From NCBI GenBank assembly GCA_024138015.1, contig JAMXBB010000004.1, positions 74,956,809 to 75,020,808 of the forward strand: DNA of 64,000 bases, written 5' to 3'. Below the pieces are notes generated by a model that had not been told where the DNA came from, made no database searches, and saw nothing but the letters and a program-made list of their open reading frames with translations. The translations under genes and the position numbers were made by a program. Positions 48,083-61,248 of this stretch are shown here, piece after piece; position 1 is the first letter of the stretch; every line of letters starts with the position of its first letter. This DNA is from Lumnitzera littorea (Eukaryota; Streptophyta; Magnoliopsida; Myrtales; Combretaceae).

Positions 48083-49283
48083 CTATCAAAATTGAGTGAT
48101 AAAGATGAAGGATTTTACATAGGCATTAGGTAACCTCTAAATTTGATCCTCCTAAGGTTGTTTATTCTAAAGATAGTTAAAGAGATCGGCTTAATGACAC
48201 TAATAGAGTATCTTAATCACATTGATAGAGTAGTTGAAAAGGCAGAAAAAGTGGAGTTGAAACATGTAGATAGACATGATGAAAGGGGGAAGGTTGTTGC
48301 TACTCCTAAAGTTGGTACTACTAAAACAATGGTTTGAAATAGGTGGAAAGAGAAGTAGAGATGTCAAATGTTTCAAATATTTAGGTTTTAGGCATATAGC
48401 TTCTCAATGCCTTAACCACAAGATTATAGTATCATGTGGTGACTATGTTCAGAATGAGGATGAGATAGAGGATAAGGTAGATGTTGGAGCAAAACATGAT
48501 GATGGGGATGAGGTAGAGGCTTTTAACCTATAAAAGTGTCCATTATGAGTTAATAGGAGGATCTTGAGTATTAATCCATCACTTGGGGAAGAGCAAAAAG
48601 AAAATACTTTCTATAATGAATGTCTTGTTAATAGTACAGTAAGCTCTTTCATAGTAAATGATGGAAGACGTATGAACATAGCTACTTTAGCAATGGTTGA
48701 GAAATTGAAGCTTTTGACATTTAAACATCTTGCACTTTCCAGATTATAGTGGTTTAATGATTGGGAAGAGTTAGAGAAGAGAAGCAAGTTGCAGTTCCCA
48801 TTTTGATTTTTGGTAAGTGTGAAGATGAAATCATTTGTGGTATTGTACTGATGACTACATCTCCTATTATACTAAGGAGACCATGACTTTATGGTAGGTG
48901 AATTATATGATGGGTTCCATAATACATACTTTGTCAAGAAAGATGGGAAGAAGATTAGTTTGCAACCCGTGAGTCCTACTGATAGCAAAGATGTCCTTAA
49001 GGTAATACATAGCCAAAAAAAGAGCTCATTGATAAGACTATGGATGAATGGCATAGGCATGATTAAGATGATGTCATTGAACTAGATGTTTTAAAGGATG
49101 CTGTTGAGAGGAGATGCTCTAGGAGTTAGTAACAAGGAGTTACGGGAGTTGTTGATTCAGTACAACTTTCTAAAGTATTTGATCAAAACTATGAGGTCGA
49201 TGACTACTCTAGAGATAGTGTTTCAACGTATTTGCTTAATAGTTCCTCAATTTGATCATTGTAGGTGCTTTCACCTAGGAATA
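48083..49283 (+). pseudogene. gag 3' part and protease of the outer gypsy element
   Basis: It resumes with a linker rich in Lys and Glu (VVEKAEKVELKHVDRHDERG). A zinc knuckle follows at 48367-48420, CFKYLGFRHIASQC, with the second Cys changed to Tyr. The protease part from 48564 reads KENTFYNECLVNSTVSSFIV then NDGRRMNIATLAMVEKLKLL. The active-site block is normally I(I/V)DGGS, and Asn occupies the catalytic Asp position in the best alignment. Downstream, HDGF-type sequence DGFHNTYFVKKDGKKISLQP (48909-48968) is the usual tail of this protease region. No RT follows before the 3' LTR. Confidence 0.7.
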
Positions 49284-49855
49284 TGATAGGAATCGAGTTT
49301 CTTATCTTTAGCAAAAATATTTTTAATCCATATGTCTTTTATTTTATTTTAGTTTATGTTTATTTGATCTATTATGTTATTCAAATTATTAGTTTATTTC
49401 ATATTTAGTCATCTACAACTAGGATCGCATCTTTATTAGTCTTTTCCTATCTTATCTTAGAGATGTCAAGTTTATTAGAAATACTCTTATTATGAGACTT
49501 TGACAATCAAACTATTTAATTCAGAAAACCTAAGATATTACTCTCAAGCCTTCTATCTTATCAATCTACTTCTGCTTCTAGCAATAAACCTTTAGTTTAA
49601 TTGATTAGATGTAATATTAGTCAATTAAGTCAGATTCCATTTAATGCTAATTGTGCATAATATTGGTTAGAATAAACCTAGTTCAATTTATCTATTGGTT
49701 CATAATATCCTATAGCTAAATCGTCCACATCCTATTGATTTTAGTTTCTTCTCAAATAAAAGCCCTAAAATACATGAAACTCAAAAACATAAAAATCAAA
49801 CAATTTAGTTCCTCTTGAACCATATTAGCTTTCATGCATAACATAAATATACAGA
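49284..49855 (+). repeat. 3' LTR of the outer gypsy element (interrupted)
   Basis: Matches 35895-36473 from the TGATAGG start to ATACAGA, where the Tat element enters. About 17 terminal bases are missing here and probably lie at 61254-61270. Confidence 0.8.
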
Positions 49856-52468
49856 TGTTGACACCATATTTTTGCTACGTTATGGTTCATTACTTTTTAG
49901 AATAAAAGAAAGGGATCTTAATGCAAAAATACAAACAAAAAAAAATTAAGGAAAATAGAAGTCTCGAGTCAATTCTAGGGTCTTTGAATTGTTTGATGGT
50001 CATCTCATTTTAAGGCCAAATAGAGTCAAAGTATACATACTCAATTTAACGATTTTAAGCTATAATTGAGAATATCAAAATTTTCTGAAAATTTCATGTT
50101 TGGACAATGGTTAATTTTAGATATTTTGGAGTCATAAAAACGAAATCAATTTGAGTTAATCGTGGTTTCAAGTGGCGCCTCGATTGGAATTAAATTGGTT
50201 GATTTACGAAAAAATTAATTTTTGAATTAACCGTACAATTAATGAATCGAAGTTTGTAAAATCGTTAAATTGGGTTCAATTTGTAAAATAATTTTAACAT
50301 ATATGTAATTGACTTTCTCATAGAAGTTATTTGTGTTTTTTATTTATTGGGAGGCAATCAATTAGAGTTTTTGAAGGGCTGAAACAATTGTAAGCTTCAT
50401 TATGCTTAATTATTATTTTATGCATATAATGATTAAGAAACAAGCCAATACAACTGGTAAGGATATGAGCTATTTTTATTTAAGGTTATAGGTTCGATTC
50501 TTCCAATTGATGCACAATGCACATTTCAATTTTTGTTAGAATAAGCAGTAGAAAGCATGTTTTGGAAACACGGTATTGGTGCAAAAAACTTGTCTAAATT
50601 CATACACTTAAGAGGTAAAAAATCAAATTAAAACTTGAGGAAACATTAAATTTATATTTTCGACTCCAAATCCATATTTCCTTAATTCAAGCTCTTTTAA
50701 GGATTTTTGAAACTTTCTTTTTGTGTTTTGAGAAAGAATAGTCATACAAGAAACCTTTTTACTAATAGTCACTCCTAAATGACAACAATTCACAATAAAT
50801 TTGAGAAATTTGCGGTCAAAACCCATTCGAGCAAATCCTTTGAATTTATTTTGATTTTTGAAATTTCTAAGTTGAATAGAAGGTTAAGCAGTATAAAAAG
50901 GCGGTCTAGGATTCATTTCAATCATTAACAAGCTTCAAAATAGACACAACAAAGAAAAAAAAATGCTAATCTCTTTCTTTCTCTAAACAGTCATGGCCAC
51001 CCTCCCTCTCTTAAGCCTGAGCTTTAAATTAAAGCTCCTAAAGTTTAACACCACAACTAGATTACCCAAGTCCTCAATTCTTGAACCCAACCTCTCTCAT
51101 ACTCCAAAGCTTCCAGTAGCGCCACCATGGAGCTTTAGTTCAAACCCTAACTGCCACCCTTATACCCCTTCGAACCACCATCATAGTAGCCCTTTCAAGC
51201 TAAACCAAGCACACAGCCGAACTCTATACACTAAAAAACCAAAGACCCAACCACGCATTTGACTCTAGCAATCACCATGTGGCAGCAGCCATACCACCAC
51301 CACTATCTAATTCCAAAACACCCTCAAATGGCCACCAAACTTGGTGGTACTCTCCCTACACCCCCTATCATCGATAAAATAAACATGAAAATCACATTCC
51401 CTGCTCACCTACAACACGACGAATGTCTCCTGGAACTATTCTCCTCACTTAGACACGTATATGGGACGTGTAAACTGATTAGGGTCCAAATCTGACTCGA
51501 ATCTGTGCTTCGACCCAACATCATGACCCGCGCCTCTTTTATCCTAGTTCGACCTTCTTCTTTCTCTCTTTTTTTTTTTCTTTCTTTTAGTTACTTATTT
51601 CCATGATAAAAAAAATAAAAAATAAAAAGAGGAAAATAGAGGTCTTTTATTTTATTTTTTATTTTTCCAAAACAGAGGTCTTTTAAAATTTTCAAATAAA
51701 AGAATTTTTTAATTTTTTAAGAAAATTTTTCAAATGAAAAAAAAAATGTATACAATCACTTAGAAAAATCCTTTTTTTTTTTTCAAATAAATAAAGTAAA
51801 TGACCCTATTTCAAATTTAGAACTTCTTTAAAAAATAAACACCTAAAAAATTAGGACCCTTTTCAAAAACTTTTCTTAAAATGAAAAATAAAATGGCTAA
51901 GAGGTGTAAACTCATTGAAAAATAAAATAATCCAACAAATTAAAGTTTTATAAAGAACGACTTATGAAAGTCTAATTCCAAATAGTAGGTACATAAACAC
52001 CCACATACAATTATAGGGCAACTTAAAATAATAAAAATTTTATTTTTCCCCTTTGTAAATAATTAGTTTTTTCATTCTTTTATAAATAAATATAATTTAT
52101 TACTTCTTTACTTGTAAAATAGAAATTGCCATTTCAATTTAGAAAGGTATATTGAAAAATAAATTTAAATTTACAAGGCTAACATAGTACCCGTACAAGG
52201 TTTAATAGGATAACTCTCAAACTCGTGATCTAGTTTCTTGAAAAATTTGAAAAAGTTTTCAAAATGTAGGCTAATGGCTAAAATAGAACCAATCCGCCTA
52301 ATTGGTTCTAATTTAATCACCTTTCTTGATTTTCATTAGGTAGTCATTTCCAAAAATAAAGAAACTAGGTTTTTTCTTAGTTTTAGTTGAGGGTTTAAAC
52401 TAAATAGGCATAAGGTTTATTTAAATCAAATTAAGAAAAATGGAATAACGAAAAATTTAGGCTCGACG
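49856..52468 (+). repeat. 5' LTR of the second Tat element
   Basis: Starts TGTTGACACCATATTTTTGC and ends GGCTCGACG, 2613 bp. It matches the solo LTR along its length and the 3' LTR over the last kilobase. It holds a TATA box at 50892 and an A/C-rich leader. An 89-codon frame (50993-51262) begins about 95 bases after the TATA box; it is not recognisable as a protein. Confidence 0.85.
50887..50901 (+). promoter_or_regulatory. TATA box of the second Tat element
   Basis: GCAGTATAAAAAGG, the counterpart of GCAGCATAAAAAGG at 18027-18040. Confidence 0.55.
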
Positions 52469-52471
52469 GCT

Positions 52472-52486
52472 TGGTGACTCTATTGG
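52472..52486 (+). other. primer binding site of the second Tat element
   Basis: TGGTGACTCTATTGG against TGGCGACTCCACTGG; all three changes are transitions (two C-to-T and one C-to-T-equivalent). Confidence 0.65.
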
Positions 52487-53109
52487 ATAATGTCAAGAGG
52501 GCTAGCCACTTAAACCTTTCAAAATTACAATTATCTTTTAAAATATCCACGTTAATTTATGATTCTTTTGTTGAAAATAATTTTTTAAATTGTTATACTA
52601 ACTTTTGCATGCAACTAATGCATTAGGATCTCGGAGGGTTATTTATTGCACCATGGATGCAAGGTAGATATGGTCAGATGCAGGCTATCTTAGAATCTTA
52701 GGATGGAAGTCCATTAAGTAGGCTTTAGTTGTAGTAGTGTAGCCGCTGTTTAGAGTTGATCAAGCTACCCCACTTAAACTTTGATGTGACTAATGGGTCG
52801 TTTCTTAGAAAACGTATGAGATCGCAGGATTTAAAGACCTTTAGATCTTACCCTGATTGTATTTCATGAACCCTATCTCGAAATTAGCAAATAGAACATG
52901 AGGTATCCAAAAAGAAGAAGAAGAAGAAGGTATTGCAACCATGAAGTTTCTTGACTTGTTTCCCTCGTAAAATTTTTCTTTTTATAAAATATTGATGTAA
53001 TCTCCATATCAATAGGATAGATTTGATGTCATTTCCTATTCTTTTATAGAAATGGCTAGTTCCTTTACACCATCCCTCTTCAAGGAAATTTACATCCACT
53101 ATCCTTTAG
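52487..53109 (+). other. leader of the second Tat element
   Basis: No protein. It is related to the leader after 10650, with shared GATCAAGCTA and GACCTTTA blocks, which supports that the two elements are kin. Confidence 0.5.
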
Positions 53110-53800
53110 AATTGCAAGGGATACTCAAGAATTGGTTCCAGTTTTTCAACTGAACTCGACAACAGACAAGTCAAGATAATATCAAGCTTATCCTTTCGTT
53201 AGTTAAGATTTAGGCCAATATCACCATGTATAGGCTTTAGTCCACTTTTGAGACCCTCATATGCTATCTTTTTGTTTTGGCCTATGTTGACTAAGCCCAA
53301 CTATTGAAGAATACCCCTATCTATTAGGATTCCACTTTGTTAGAAGTAGGTACGTTCCAGATAACACAACTGGGCTAGCAAAGATTTTCAATAAAGTATT
53401 GGGCCTCTGTAAGTCTGTAATTTGCAAGATGGGGGCAGATCGCAAAAAGAGAATTATTAGGATAAATGATCCTTTTACTTGGTTTGCAATGACTTCCAAT
53501 TATAACTAGGAACTCTTTTGCCCAACTCTAAAAATTGGCAATAATATAGAATTAGTGCCTATATCCTAGCAGCTTTTGGAACCATTTTATTTCCTAACAA
53601 GATATTTCACATACATCATAAGATTGTAGAAATGGTGATCCAATTCCTAGAAGGGAAATCCTACATCCCCATGCTATTGGATAAAAAAACCAAATCTCTC
53701 AAATCTCTTAAGGAAGAAAGGAATGGTGATTTGAAAACTAGCGTGACCCTTCTCATGGTTTAGCTCATCAACCCTATGTGAAGCTACAGACCTAATTTTA
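53110..53800 (+). pseudogene. Tat gag-like (DUF7745/plant-mobile-domain-type) fragment
   Basis: One plus frame gives DPHMLSFCFGLCQL-like and SPTIEEYPYLLGFHF (about 53245-53330), resembling the 'DP..HCFTF...L.PT.EEY..LLG' block seen in Tat/Ogre gag proteins and their host-gene relatives. It continues with KIFNKVLGLCKSVICKMG (53380-53440) and is broken by stops. The product would be structural. Only the N-terminal domain is visible before the next insertion. The domain name is my recollection and needs a profile search. Confidence 0.5.
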
Positions 53801-53869
53801 TCTATAGGAAATTTGTTCAAGAGATGAACTATCACGAACTGAGGACAGCCTAATCATGGCAGACACTAT

Positions 53870-56800
53870 ATACTATACAAAGAACCCCTGATTGATTACC
53901 CTTCCAATCATAAACTCTTTACGCAATATATAAGACTCTACAACCACCAGTTTCCCAAGAACATATAGATCCATATGATATCATCACACAAACATATTTA
54001 TATAAAATTTGAACTACAAAGTTTACAATACACAGTAATTTATTACATCTAGGTCTATATTATTGATAAAACAAAAGTACATAAGTAAGAGTCTACATAA
54101 TCTGTTCTCTCTCAATACACAGGATGGCTCGCTCTTGCCTAAGTCCCTAAGCTAAACTGTGGTATTCCCCGGCCAGCCTCTATGAACAAGTTGTCTTGCA
54201 GTAAAAGTCTAAGGGGCTGTAAGCCTAAGCTTAGTAAGCAAAACCCTTAGCCACACCACAGGCAAGTTATAAATATATTATATTCACACATATGAATGAA
54301 TGAACAAATAGAATGCCAATCAATATGTATAGTTAACTAGTCTATATACGTAACTCAGATTTAACGCTCTCCGAAGTCAGGATTGGAGTATACACGGCAC
54401 CAATCAGATCCGGGTATTATATTAAAACTTACTTTACTGTGGAACTTTACGTTCTGTACTTAAATCAAACAAGTCTTTTATTTTCATAAAAACCAAGTTC
54501 TAGTATAATCGTGAGTGGGCCCCCGCAATCCACACTCATCCTTAAATGGAGGCTTCTCCAATGCCTAGTATTCCCATGGGTCAAGGTAAGGTCATTTTGT
54601 ATGAGTGCACCTTACAAAACTAATAAATTAATAATAACAACCTTTGAATAGCCTCTCTTTACCTCTGTGTGATGTGATGGCCAGGATTGTGTTTATGCAA
54701 TGCATGTTGATGCATGTACCAGTTTCTTCTTATGAGCCGAGTATAATTAAGTCCAATTATGATGTGACCATTTGATAGTATACACAATCATTTTCTATAC
54801 TACCATGCAACAAACATGGTATTATTTATATTTAAGGTAAATTCACAACTCAGCACGTAATAACATACACAAGCATTTCTCGACCTCACACAATAGTCAA
54901 TTAACAATATCATTTAAGTCTACTATCTACAGTCACATACAAGCATGGAATCATAGGATAAATACTCACGCAGCCATGACGACTCACTCTAGTCGTAGTA
55001 ATCAATCGGGAGATCTTTGCCCACCTCGAGATTACCTGATCATTACGATATAATAACACTAGTAAGTAATTGAATTAACTAGTAATTCTAAATATCTATT
55101 TACCTAATTCTACTTAGATTACTGTCAATTTTTATCCGATTAAACTTTATCACTAATCGTATGTAACTTTTTCATTCTATTTCTGATATTTACGAATTTA
55201 TAGTCGTTTTTCATTGTTTTCGAATGCACGTTCACACGGTGATGTCTGTTTTGGACGTTAAGACCTGTATTTTAAGATATGGACTAAATTTATGGAAATT
55301 TTAACTATTGAAGCCTAATTATTCTTATTACTTATATTTATATCCTATGTTTGTACTTAATGATTTAGTTAGCCCTTAGATCCTTAAACTTAGAGAATTT
55401 ACTTTGATATTACTAATTCATGTACTTAATTAAGATTAATCCAATTTAGGAAGTGTATTAGGGTTTACTAATTCATGTACTTAATTCTTATGTACTCTTC
55501 TTATTTCTTATTTTATAAACTTATGCTTATGTCATCGCTTATATCATCAATTGCTTATGTCATCATTTGCTTATATCATGGCTTATGTCATCATGTGATT
55601 ATATCATTGCTTACACCATCCTTTGCTTATATAAGCCTTACCTCATGCCTAAATGTATTATATACACTTATACATATGTTAAGTGTATACTTATACCTTT
55701 ACTTTACTTGTATGTATACTAGTATATTCATACATATGCTTATACTTATACCGTATTTATACTTATACGTATATCCGTGTACACATACGGTGATATATGT
55801 ATTTTCATATGTATTTTCGTGTACCTAAAATTCTTCTTAAGAAAACTTCTCTAATTTCATTCTTTTTATGTTTTTAGGGTGTATTTAGCATGGTATAGGT
55901 ATGTATAGTTAGTATATGTCTTAGTTTAGATTATGTACATAATGAATACTTATGTACAAAGGTCTTTATACTTGTATTTCTCTAGTATACCTTTATGTAC
56001 ACATACTTAAGAACATATACACATGCATCTTCTTCCACTTTATAAAGATTCCTACTCTTCTATATATAAAGATTGAAGTTTGAAGCCTTCTTCAACATAG
56101 ATGTACACAACACCTAAACTACTCAAACTAACCTACCTCTTCATCTAGCTAGTAAATAATATAAAGCAATACATAATAACATACCTTAGTTTGCTCTTGA
56201 AATATGGATGAAACTTTGGAAAAATTAGGAAAGTGAGAGGGAAAGGGGAGGTCACGACTATAGAGGTGGGGTAACGGACTTGATTTTTGTTTTGCCTTAT
56301 TTTTGAAAAGAAGAAGAAAGTGGGGTCTAGAAGGGAAAAGGAGTGGATGGCAAAATGGAAAAGGAAAGGGAAGAAAAAAGCTAAAAGAAAAGAAATTATT
56401 AGAAGGAATGGATATTTTCTAAAGTGAAAGTGACATTTTGTTGACTTTTCTACATGTTGACTTAGTCAACCTTTTGACCTTGATCAACATGTGTTAACTT
56501 GGTCAACTTTCCAAAAGCATATCCCATTTAGTATACATATGTAGTAATTAAGGAAAATTAAGAAAATGAAAGGAAATGAAACATTTGGTGAATTGATTAG
56601 TAAAAATAAATGATAAGATCTTATTTTGGGTATTTATATCTTATATACATCATTTGTTAGGCTACCTAGTATAACTAGTATAAAAAGTATCAATTAGAGT
56701 ATTAAGGTTTATTACTTGTAACCTAAACATCAACTAGTAACCTAAACATCAACTAAACCCTTAACTCTATGTAATTTTATCCTAATTATATACTTAGAAG

Positions 56801-57176
56801 ATGAATGTGATCTATGATACAATATCTTAGTTTCTAAAGGATTACTTAAGGATTCTAAATATGTATACATGATTGAAAATTATCTCTAATCTTTCACTAA
56901 TGATTTGGCAAAATACAAAGGTAATATTATCAATTAGGGTTTTAGGGTAAATTATGATAAATTAGTGCTCGTATATCTTTAAGGTTACAGTTTTAGGGTT
57001 TTTATCACTTTTAGATGAAATCTTTATTATTTACATATGTTTAGGGTAGAAAAATTTTATACACGATTGACTAGTTATTTTAGGGTTTTCACTTTCATTA
57101 ACCTTATCAACTCCTATATTATCTAATACACTTAAATCTATTTCAGAGGTTAGGTCAAGAAATTTCGGGGTTTACA
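53870..57176 (-). repeat. probable Tekay/Del-type LTR, possibly solo (left end uncertain)
   Basis: On the minus strand it starts TGTAAACCCCGAAATTTC at 57176, like the TGTAACACCCCGAA start of chromovirus Tekay LTRs. About 54000-54600 contains the GCTTAGTAAGC/CCGAAGTCAGG-type pattern of such LTRs. No gag-pol is attached, so it may be a solo LTR about 3.3 kb long. The left end is a guess and no target duplication was found. Long open frames inside (for example 55475-55828) are simple-sequence translations. Confidence 0.45.
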
Positions 57177-58389
57177 TAAACCCCATTGAAGCCTTTGCTA
57201 TTGTGATCGAGCTTCTTGAAGGTATTGATACTTATTGCTAGGTTAAAGTGTTTTAGAAGTTTCATGTTGAAGACATCTCCCGAGTTGCAAGATGGATAGA
57301 AGTACTTTGCTTGAAGAAGAGGAAATGGGTGGAAGATGAGTAAGAATACCATAAGAAGAGGAGGAACTAATCTCTAGGATTCTCTTCTTTTGTAATAAAA
57401 AAAAAAAAAAGAGAGAGAGAGAGAGAAAAGAAGTCAAATTATGTATTTAGAAACTTTAAAGTTGCAATGTTAATAAAAATTCATTTCTTGCCACATTATG
57501 GTTTATTTGCCAATTCCTTCCTTTTCATTTGCAATTTTTATCTTAGCAGTCATTCTCTTTTTTAAAGAAAAAAAATATATATAAAGAAAAAAAATGGGCG
57601 ACAAAAATAGAAAAGAAGAAAAGTTTTAGATGCTCATCTTTGGCTTTTCCAAGGAAGCATAGTTAGATCATTGATCATTTAATCACTTGTCATTGATTTT
57701 CCCTAGTATACTTTTGAAAACTATAGATTCTCTCTTTCCTTTCAATTGGGCTAAAACTCCTCTTTAGGTTTTAGAGTCATCCCTTGTATGAATTAGCTTT
57801 TGATTGTTTAGTTAGGTTGTTAATCCTTCCACTTATAGTTGTTTATCTTCTTTCAAAACATTTGATCTCTGTCCACTTTATGTTTGATACACTAGCTTCA
57901 TTAGTCTTTTTGTCTCTCTTGATTGTAACTCTAGTCTTCTAATGAATTTTCAAAACTTTCTCTATAATCATTCAATTCTCGAGTCATTTACTTCAATAAA
58001 TCATTGGCTCTATTTGGTAAGTTTAATTTAAGACCGTCACCTTTGTAAATAAGTATTAGTCTTGTAAATAGCCTTGGTGACATGAAAACTTGATTTGCTT
58101 TCACTCCTTGATCCCATCATGTCCTGTTAGCTGATAGTTTCCTTTTAGCCCTTTAGCTAAAAGTCTTTCCCTTTGAAAGTAGCCTCGAATAAGCTTTTCA
58201 ATTTTTAGAATAAAAGCTTCAATCTCTCTTCCCAAAAAAAAAAAAAAACAAAAGAAAAAAAGAAGAAGAAAGAAAGAAAAGAATGAAAAAAAAGAAAAAA
58301 AAATTACTAATAGTTGCAAATCCTTACTAGGTTCAAGATGAGAACAAGAAAACCTAAAGCAAGAAGGAAAGGCCCCATGATTGACCTAA
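57177..58389 (+). other. internal region of the second Tat element, after the inserted LTR
   Basis: Contains poly(A) and GA runs at 57397-57426, T/C-rich sequence (57700-58000) and an A/G tract at 58245-58310. No conserved protein is recognised. Confidence 0.4.
57397..57426 (+). repeat. A14 followed by (GA)8 microsatellite
   Basis: Uninterrupted A run directly followed by eight GA units. Confidence 0.9.
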
Positions 58390-58630
58390 ACATAAACTCT
58401 TAGCTCGTTAAGACAGCCAACCCAAAACCTTTAGCCTATTAAGGTAGCCAACCAAACACGAATCTTCAACCCGTTAAGGCAGCCAACCCAAAGAAGAATC
58501 CGCAATTCAGTAAAGCAACGAACCCAAACACGAACTCTTAACCCGCTAAGGCAACCAACCTAAACACAAATCATAGCCCATTAAGGCAACCGAACCAACC
58601 TAAAACCCTTGGTCCATTGAGAAAACCAGG
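58390..58630 (+). repeat. about seven degenerate 32-40 bp tandem units
   Basis: Each unit contains a CCGTTAAGGCAGCCAACCCA-like core. It is the counterpart of the four-unit array at 11884-12035. Confidence 0.7.
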
Positions 58631-59987
58631 CCCAACCATAAATGGAATCAAAATATGAAGTTAAATACAACCTCAACTTAACTCCCGATCCAAACAAAAG
58701 GACAATTCATAGCTCCACCTCAAAAGACATCAATACTAGGTTATTTAATTCTAAAGAATCAGGCCCATAAACAAACATGAAAGCTAAGGGGCATTAAGAC
58801 CTATAAGTCTGGGGCAATTATCTACTTAAGCCATCAAGAACCCAAAAGGTCTGAGGCATTTGGTCTTTGAAATTTAATTTTGAACTCAAATCAAAAGAAA
58901 AGTATCATTTTCACATAGGAACATGTTTTAAGGAATATTTTGAGAAATTGGAGGGCAGGTCAATTTCCATCCTATGGCAAATCGAATGGACTCCTATATA
59001 AGAACATGGTAACTCACTTTTAAAAGGTTTGGAATGAAAAGAGGCAAACTGTATCCTACACACTAATCCTTAAATACTTTAAGAGTTGAGTGGCATTATA
59101 GTGAGGATATTTTGGACTCATTCCTTAATAGAGGTTCATTTTGAACTTGATACATAAATTAAAATGAAGTTAGGCATTCATTTTCAATATCCCAAACATG
59201 ATTATCATTTGCTAACCTCATTGAGCCAATCTGGGAGTGTTTTCAAAATTAAACCTTGTTAAGAACCACTCTATGATGGAGCAATTTAGATGTCAGGATC
59301 ATTAATTAGGAGAAAAGGATAAAAGCTGGTTTTTGTTTGCCCTAGTGGCATTAATTCAAAGATAATTTTTATTTTTGATAGTTTATTTTCCCTAAAATGA
59401 AGAAAGCTTACGGGAACCTTATAAACATAAGCTAAACATTATGGGAAGACAATCACTTTTTGGGTGGAAAAAGAAAAAGGGGAAGAAACAATAAGAGAAT
59501 GTGGCAAGATAAAAAAGAAGAAAAAAGAAAAAAGAAAAAGAGAAGCTTGGAAATTAGGCTCAAACGCAATGAAAAGGCCCTAGAAGGTATACCTATCTCA
59601 ACAAGGGAAGCAAATCTAAACATAATTCATCAAAAGAGCCTAGAATCAAAACCTAAACATCCTTAATCCCCTTTTGATTCCCAAATCACAAAGCCTTTAA
59701 GCATAGTCCAAACGACAAATACAAGACCTTCTTGTCCATCTTAAACCACAAAACATAAGACTTGGCCTACCTACAATATCGCCCACACTCAATAAAAGCT
59801 CTTTTAATGATAAGGAATAATTTATCTTAAATAAATTTTTTTTTTTAAATTAGGCTAAGCACAATTCAACTTTTTCCTAAAATGTTCTTGACTTATAAAC
59901 TTGGGTCAAATAAGTAAGTCTTTCAAAGAGGCTCTCTCGTTAGTCCCTTTTACAAACATTTGACCAAAGCCCCAATTCACAATACTA
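58631..59987 (+). other. region shared with the first Tat element
   Basis: Colinear with 12036-13460: shared blocks include AAGCTAAGGGGCA, TATTTGGTCTTTGAAATT-like, AGTTAGGCATTCATTTTCAA and CCAATTCACAATAC. It joins the 3' LTR immediately after CACAATAC, whereas the first element continues into polypurine sequence and the long array. Confidence 0.7.
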
Positions 59988-61248
59988 TATAAACACCTCA
60001 TTTTTACTTGAAAAATGAATTAGGATGTTTTTTAATTTTCAGGAAACCTAGAAAATAAAACTTTTGAAAGTTTCTAAATAAATACAAGAAGAAGGAGGGG
60101 GTGGGTAGGGGAACCAAAAAAAGAGAAAAATAAAATAATAATGATACATGTATAAAAAAAAAAAGGAAGAAAAAGTAAATTAAAAGAAAATTGCTGACAT
60201 GGCCATCACGTTAGGTCATGGCGCCCCAAAAAATTTTTTTTAAAAAGAAGGCACTTACCTTCTTTATCCTAATCTGACCTTTTTCTTTCTTTTTCTTTAA
60301 TTTTTTTCTTTTCTTTTACTTACTTATTCCCATTATAAAAAAATAATAATAAAAATAAAAGTTAAAAAAAGAGAGATAATAAAAAGAGGAAAAAGAAAGG
60401 TCTTTTAAAATTTTCAAATAAAAGAATTTTTTTCTACAAAATTTTCCAAATAAAAGAAAATTTTTTTAAGAAATTTTTTGAAAAGAAAAAAAAATGTGTT
60501 TAATCACTTAGAGAAATCCTTTTTTGAAATAAATAAAGTAAATGACCCTTTTTTAAATTTAGAAATTCTTTTAAAAATAAACCCTTGAAAAATTGAGACC
60601 CTTTTTAGAAACTTTTCTTAAAATGAAAAATAAAATGGCTATGAGACATAAACTCGACCAATTTGCAAAACTATAATAATCCATCAAATTAAAGTTTTAT
60701 AAGGAATAAATTACAAAAGTCTAATCTCAAATAACAAGCATGTAGTTGTCCATATGTAATTATGAGGCGAATTGAAATAAGAAAAATTTTATATTTTTCC
60801 TTTGTAAATAATTAGTTTATTCATTCTTTTGTAAATAAATATAACTTGTTACTTCTTTACTTAAAAATAGAAATTGTTCTTTCAATTTAGAAAGGTCTAT
60901 TGAAAAATAAATTTAAATTTGAAAGGTTAAGGTGATATCTGTACATGATTTAATAGGATAGCCCCCAAACTCATGATATCTAATTTCTTGAAAATTTTGA
61001 AAATTTTTTCAAAATATAAGCTATTAGCTAAATTAGAACCAATTAATTAGAACCAATTTGCTTAATTGATTCTAATTTAATCACCTTTGATGGTTTTTCT
61101 TGAGTGGCGACTCTAAATCCTTTTCAAAAATAAAGAAACTGGGTCTTTCTTAATTTTAGTCAGGGGTTTAAACTAAATAGGTATAAGGTTATTTTTAAAT
61201 CAAATTAAGGAAAACAAAAAAAAAAAAACGAAAAATTTAGGCTCGACA
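59988..61248 (+). repeat. 3' LTR of the second Tat element (short or recombinant)
   Basis: Its last kilobase matches 51530-52468 and it ends GGCTCGACA. Its first 220 bases match the 5' LTR only in the initial AACACC...ATTTTT block, and the TATA box and A/C-rich leader are missing, so it is 1261 bp against 2613. Confidence 0.75.

Larger units (their letters stand above)
49856..61248 (+). mobile_element. second Tat/Ogre-lineage element, inserted in the outer 3' LTR
   Basis: 5' LTR 49856-52468, primer site, leader, a degenerate gag-like fragment, an inserted LTR, the 36-bp repeat region, a region shared with the first Tat element (58630-59980) and a 3' LTR (59988-61248). Bases before it (ACAGA) and after it (ATAAA) could be a target duplication changed by two transitions. 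RT and integrase are absent. The long 3' UTR array and polypurine tract of the first Tat element are absent too. Confidence 0.7.

Noticed and set aside
50993..51262. 89-codon frame after the Tat TATA box as a retroelement protein
   Set aside because: No homologous frame is open at the same place in the solo LTR or in the first Tat LTR.
55475..55828. 117-codon plus-strand frame with many Tyr, Leu and Ile residues
   Set aside because: Made of TATA/CTTATA simple sequence in an LTR; hydrophobicity reflects base composition, not a membrane protein.
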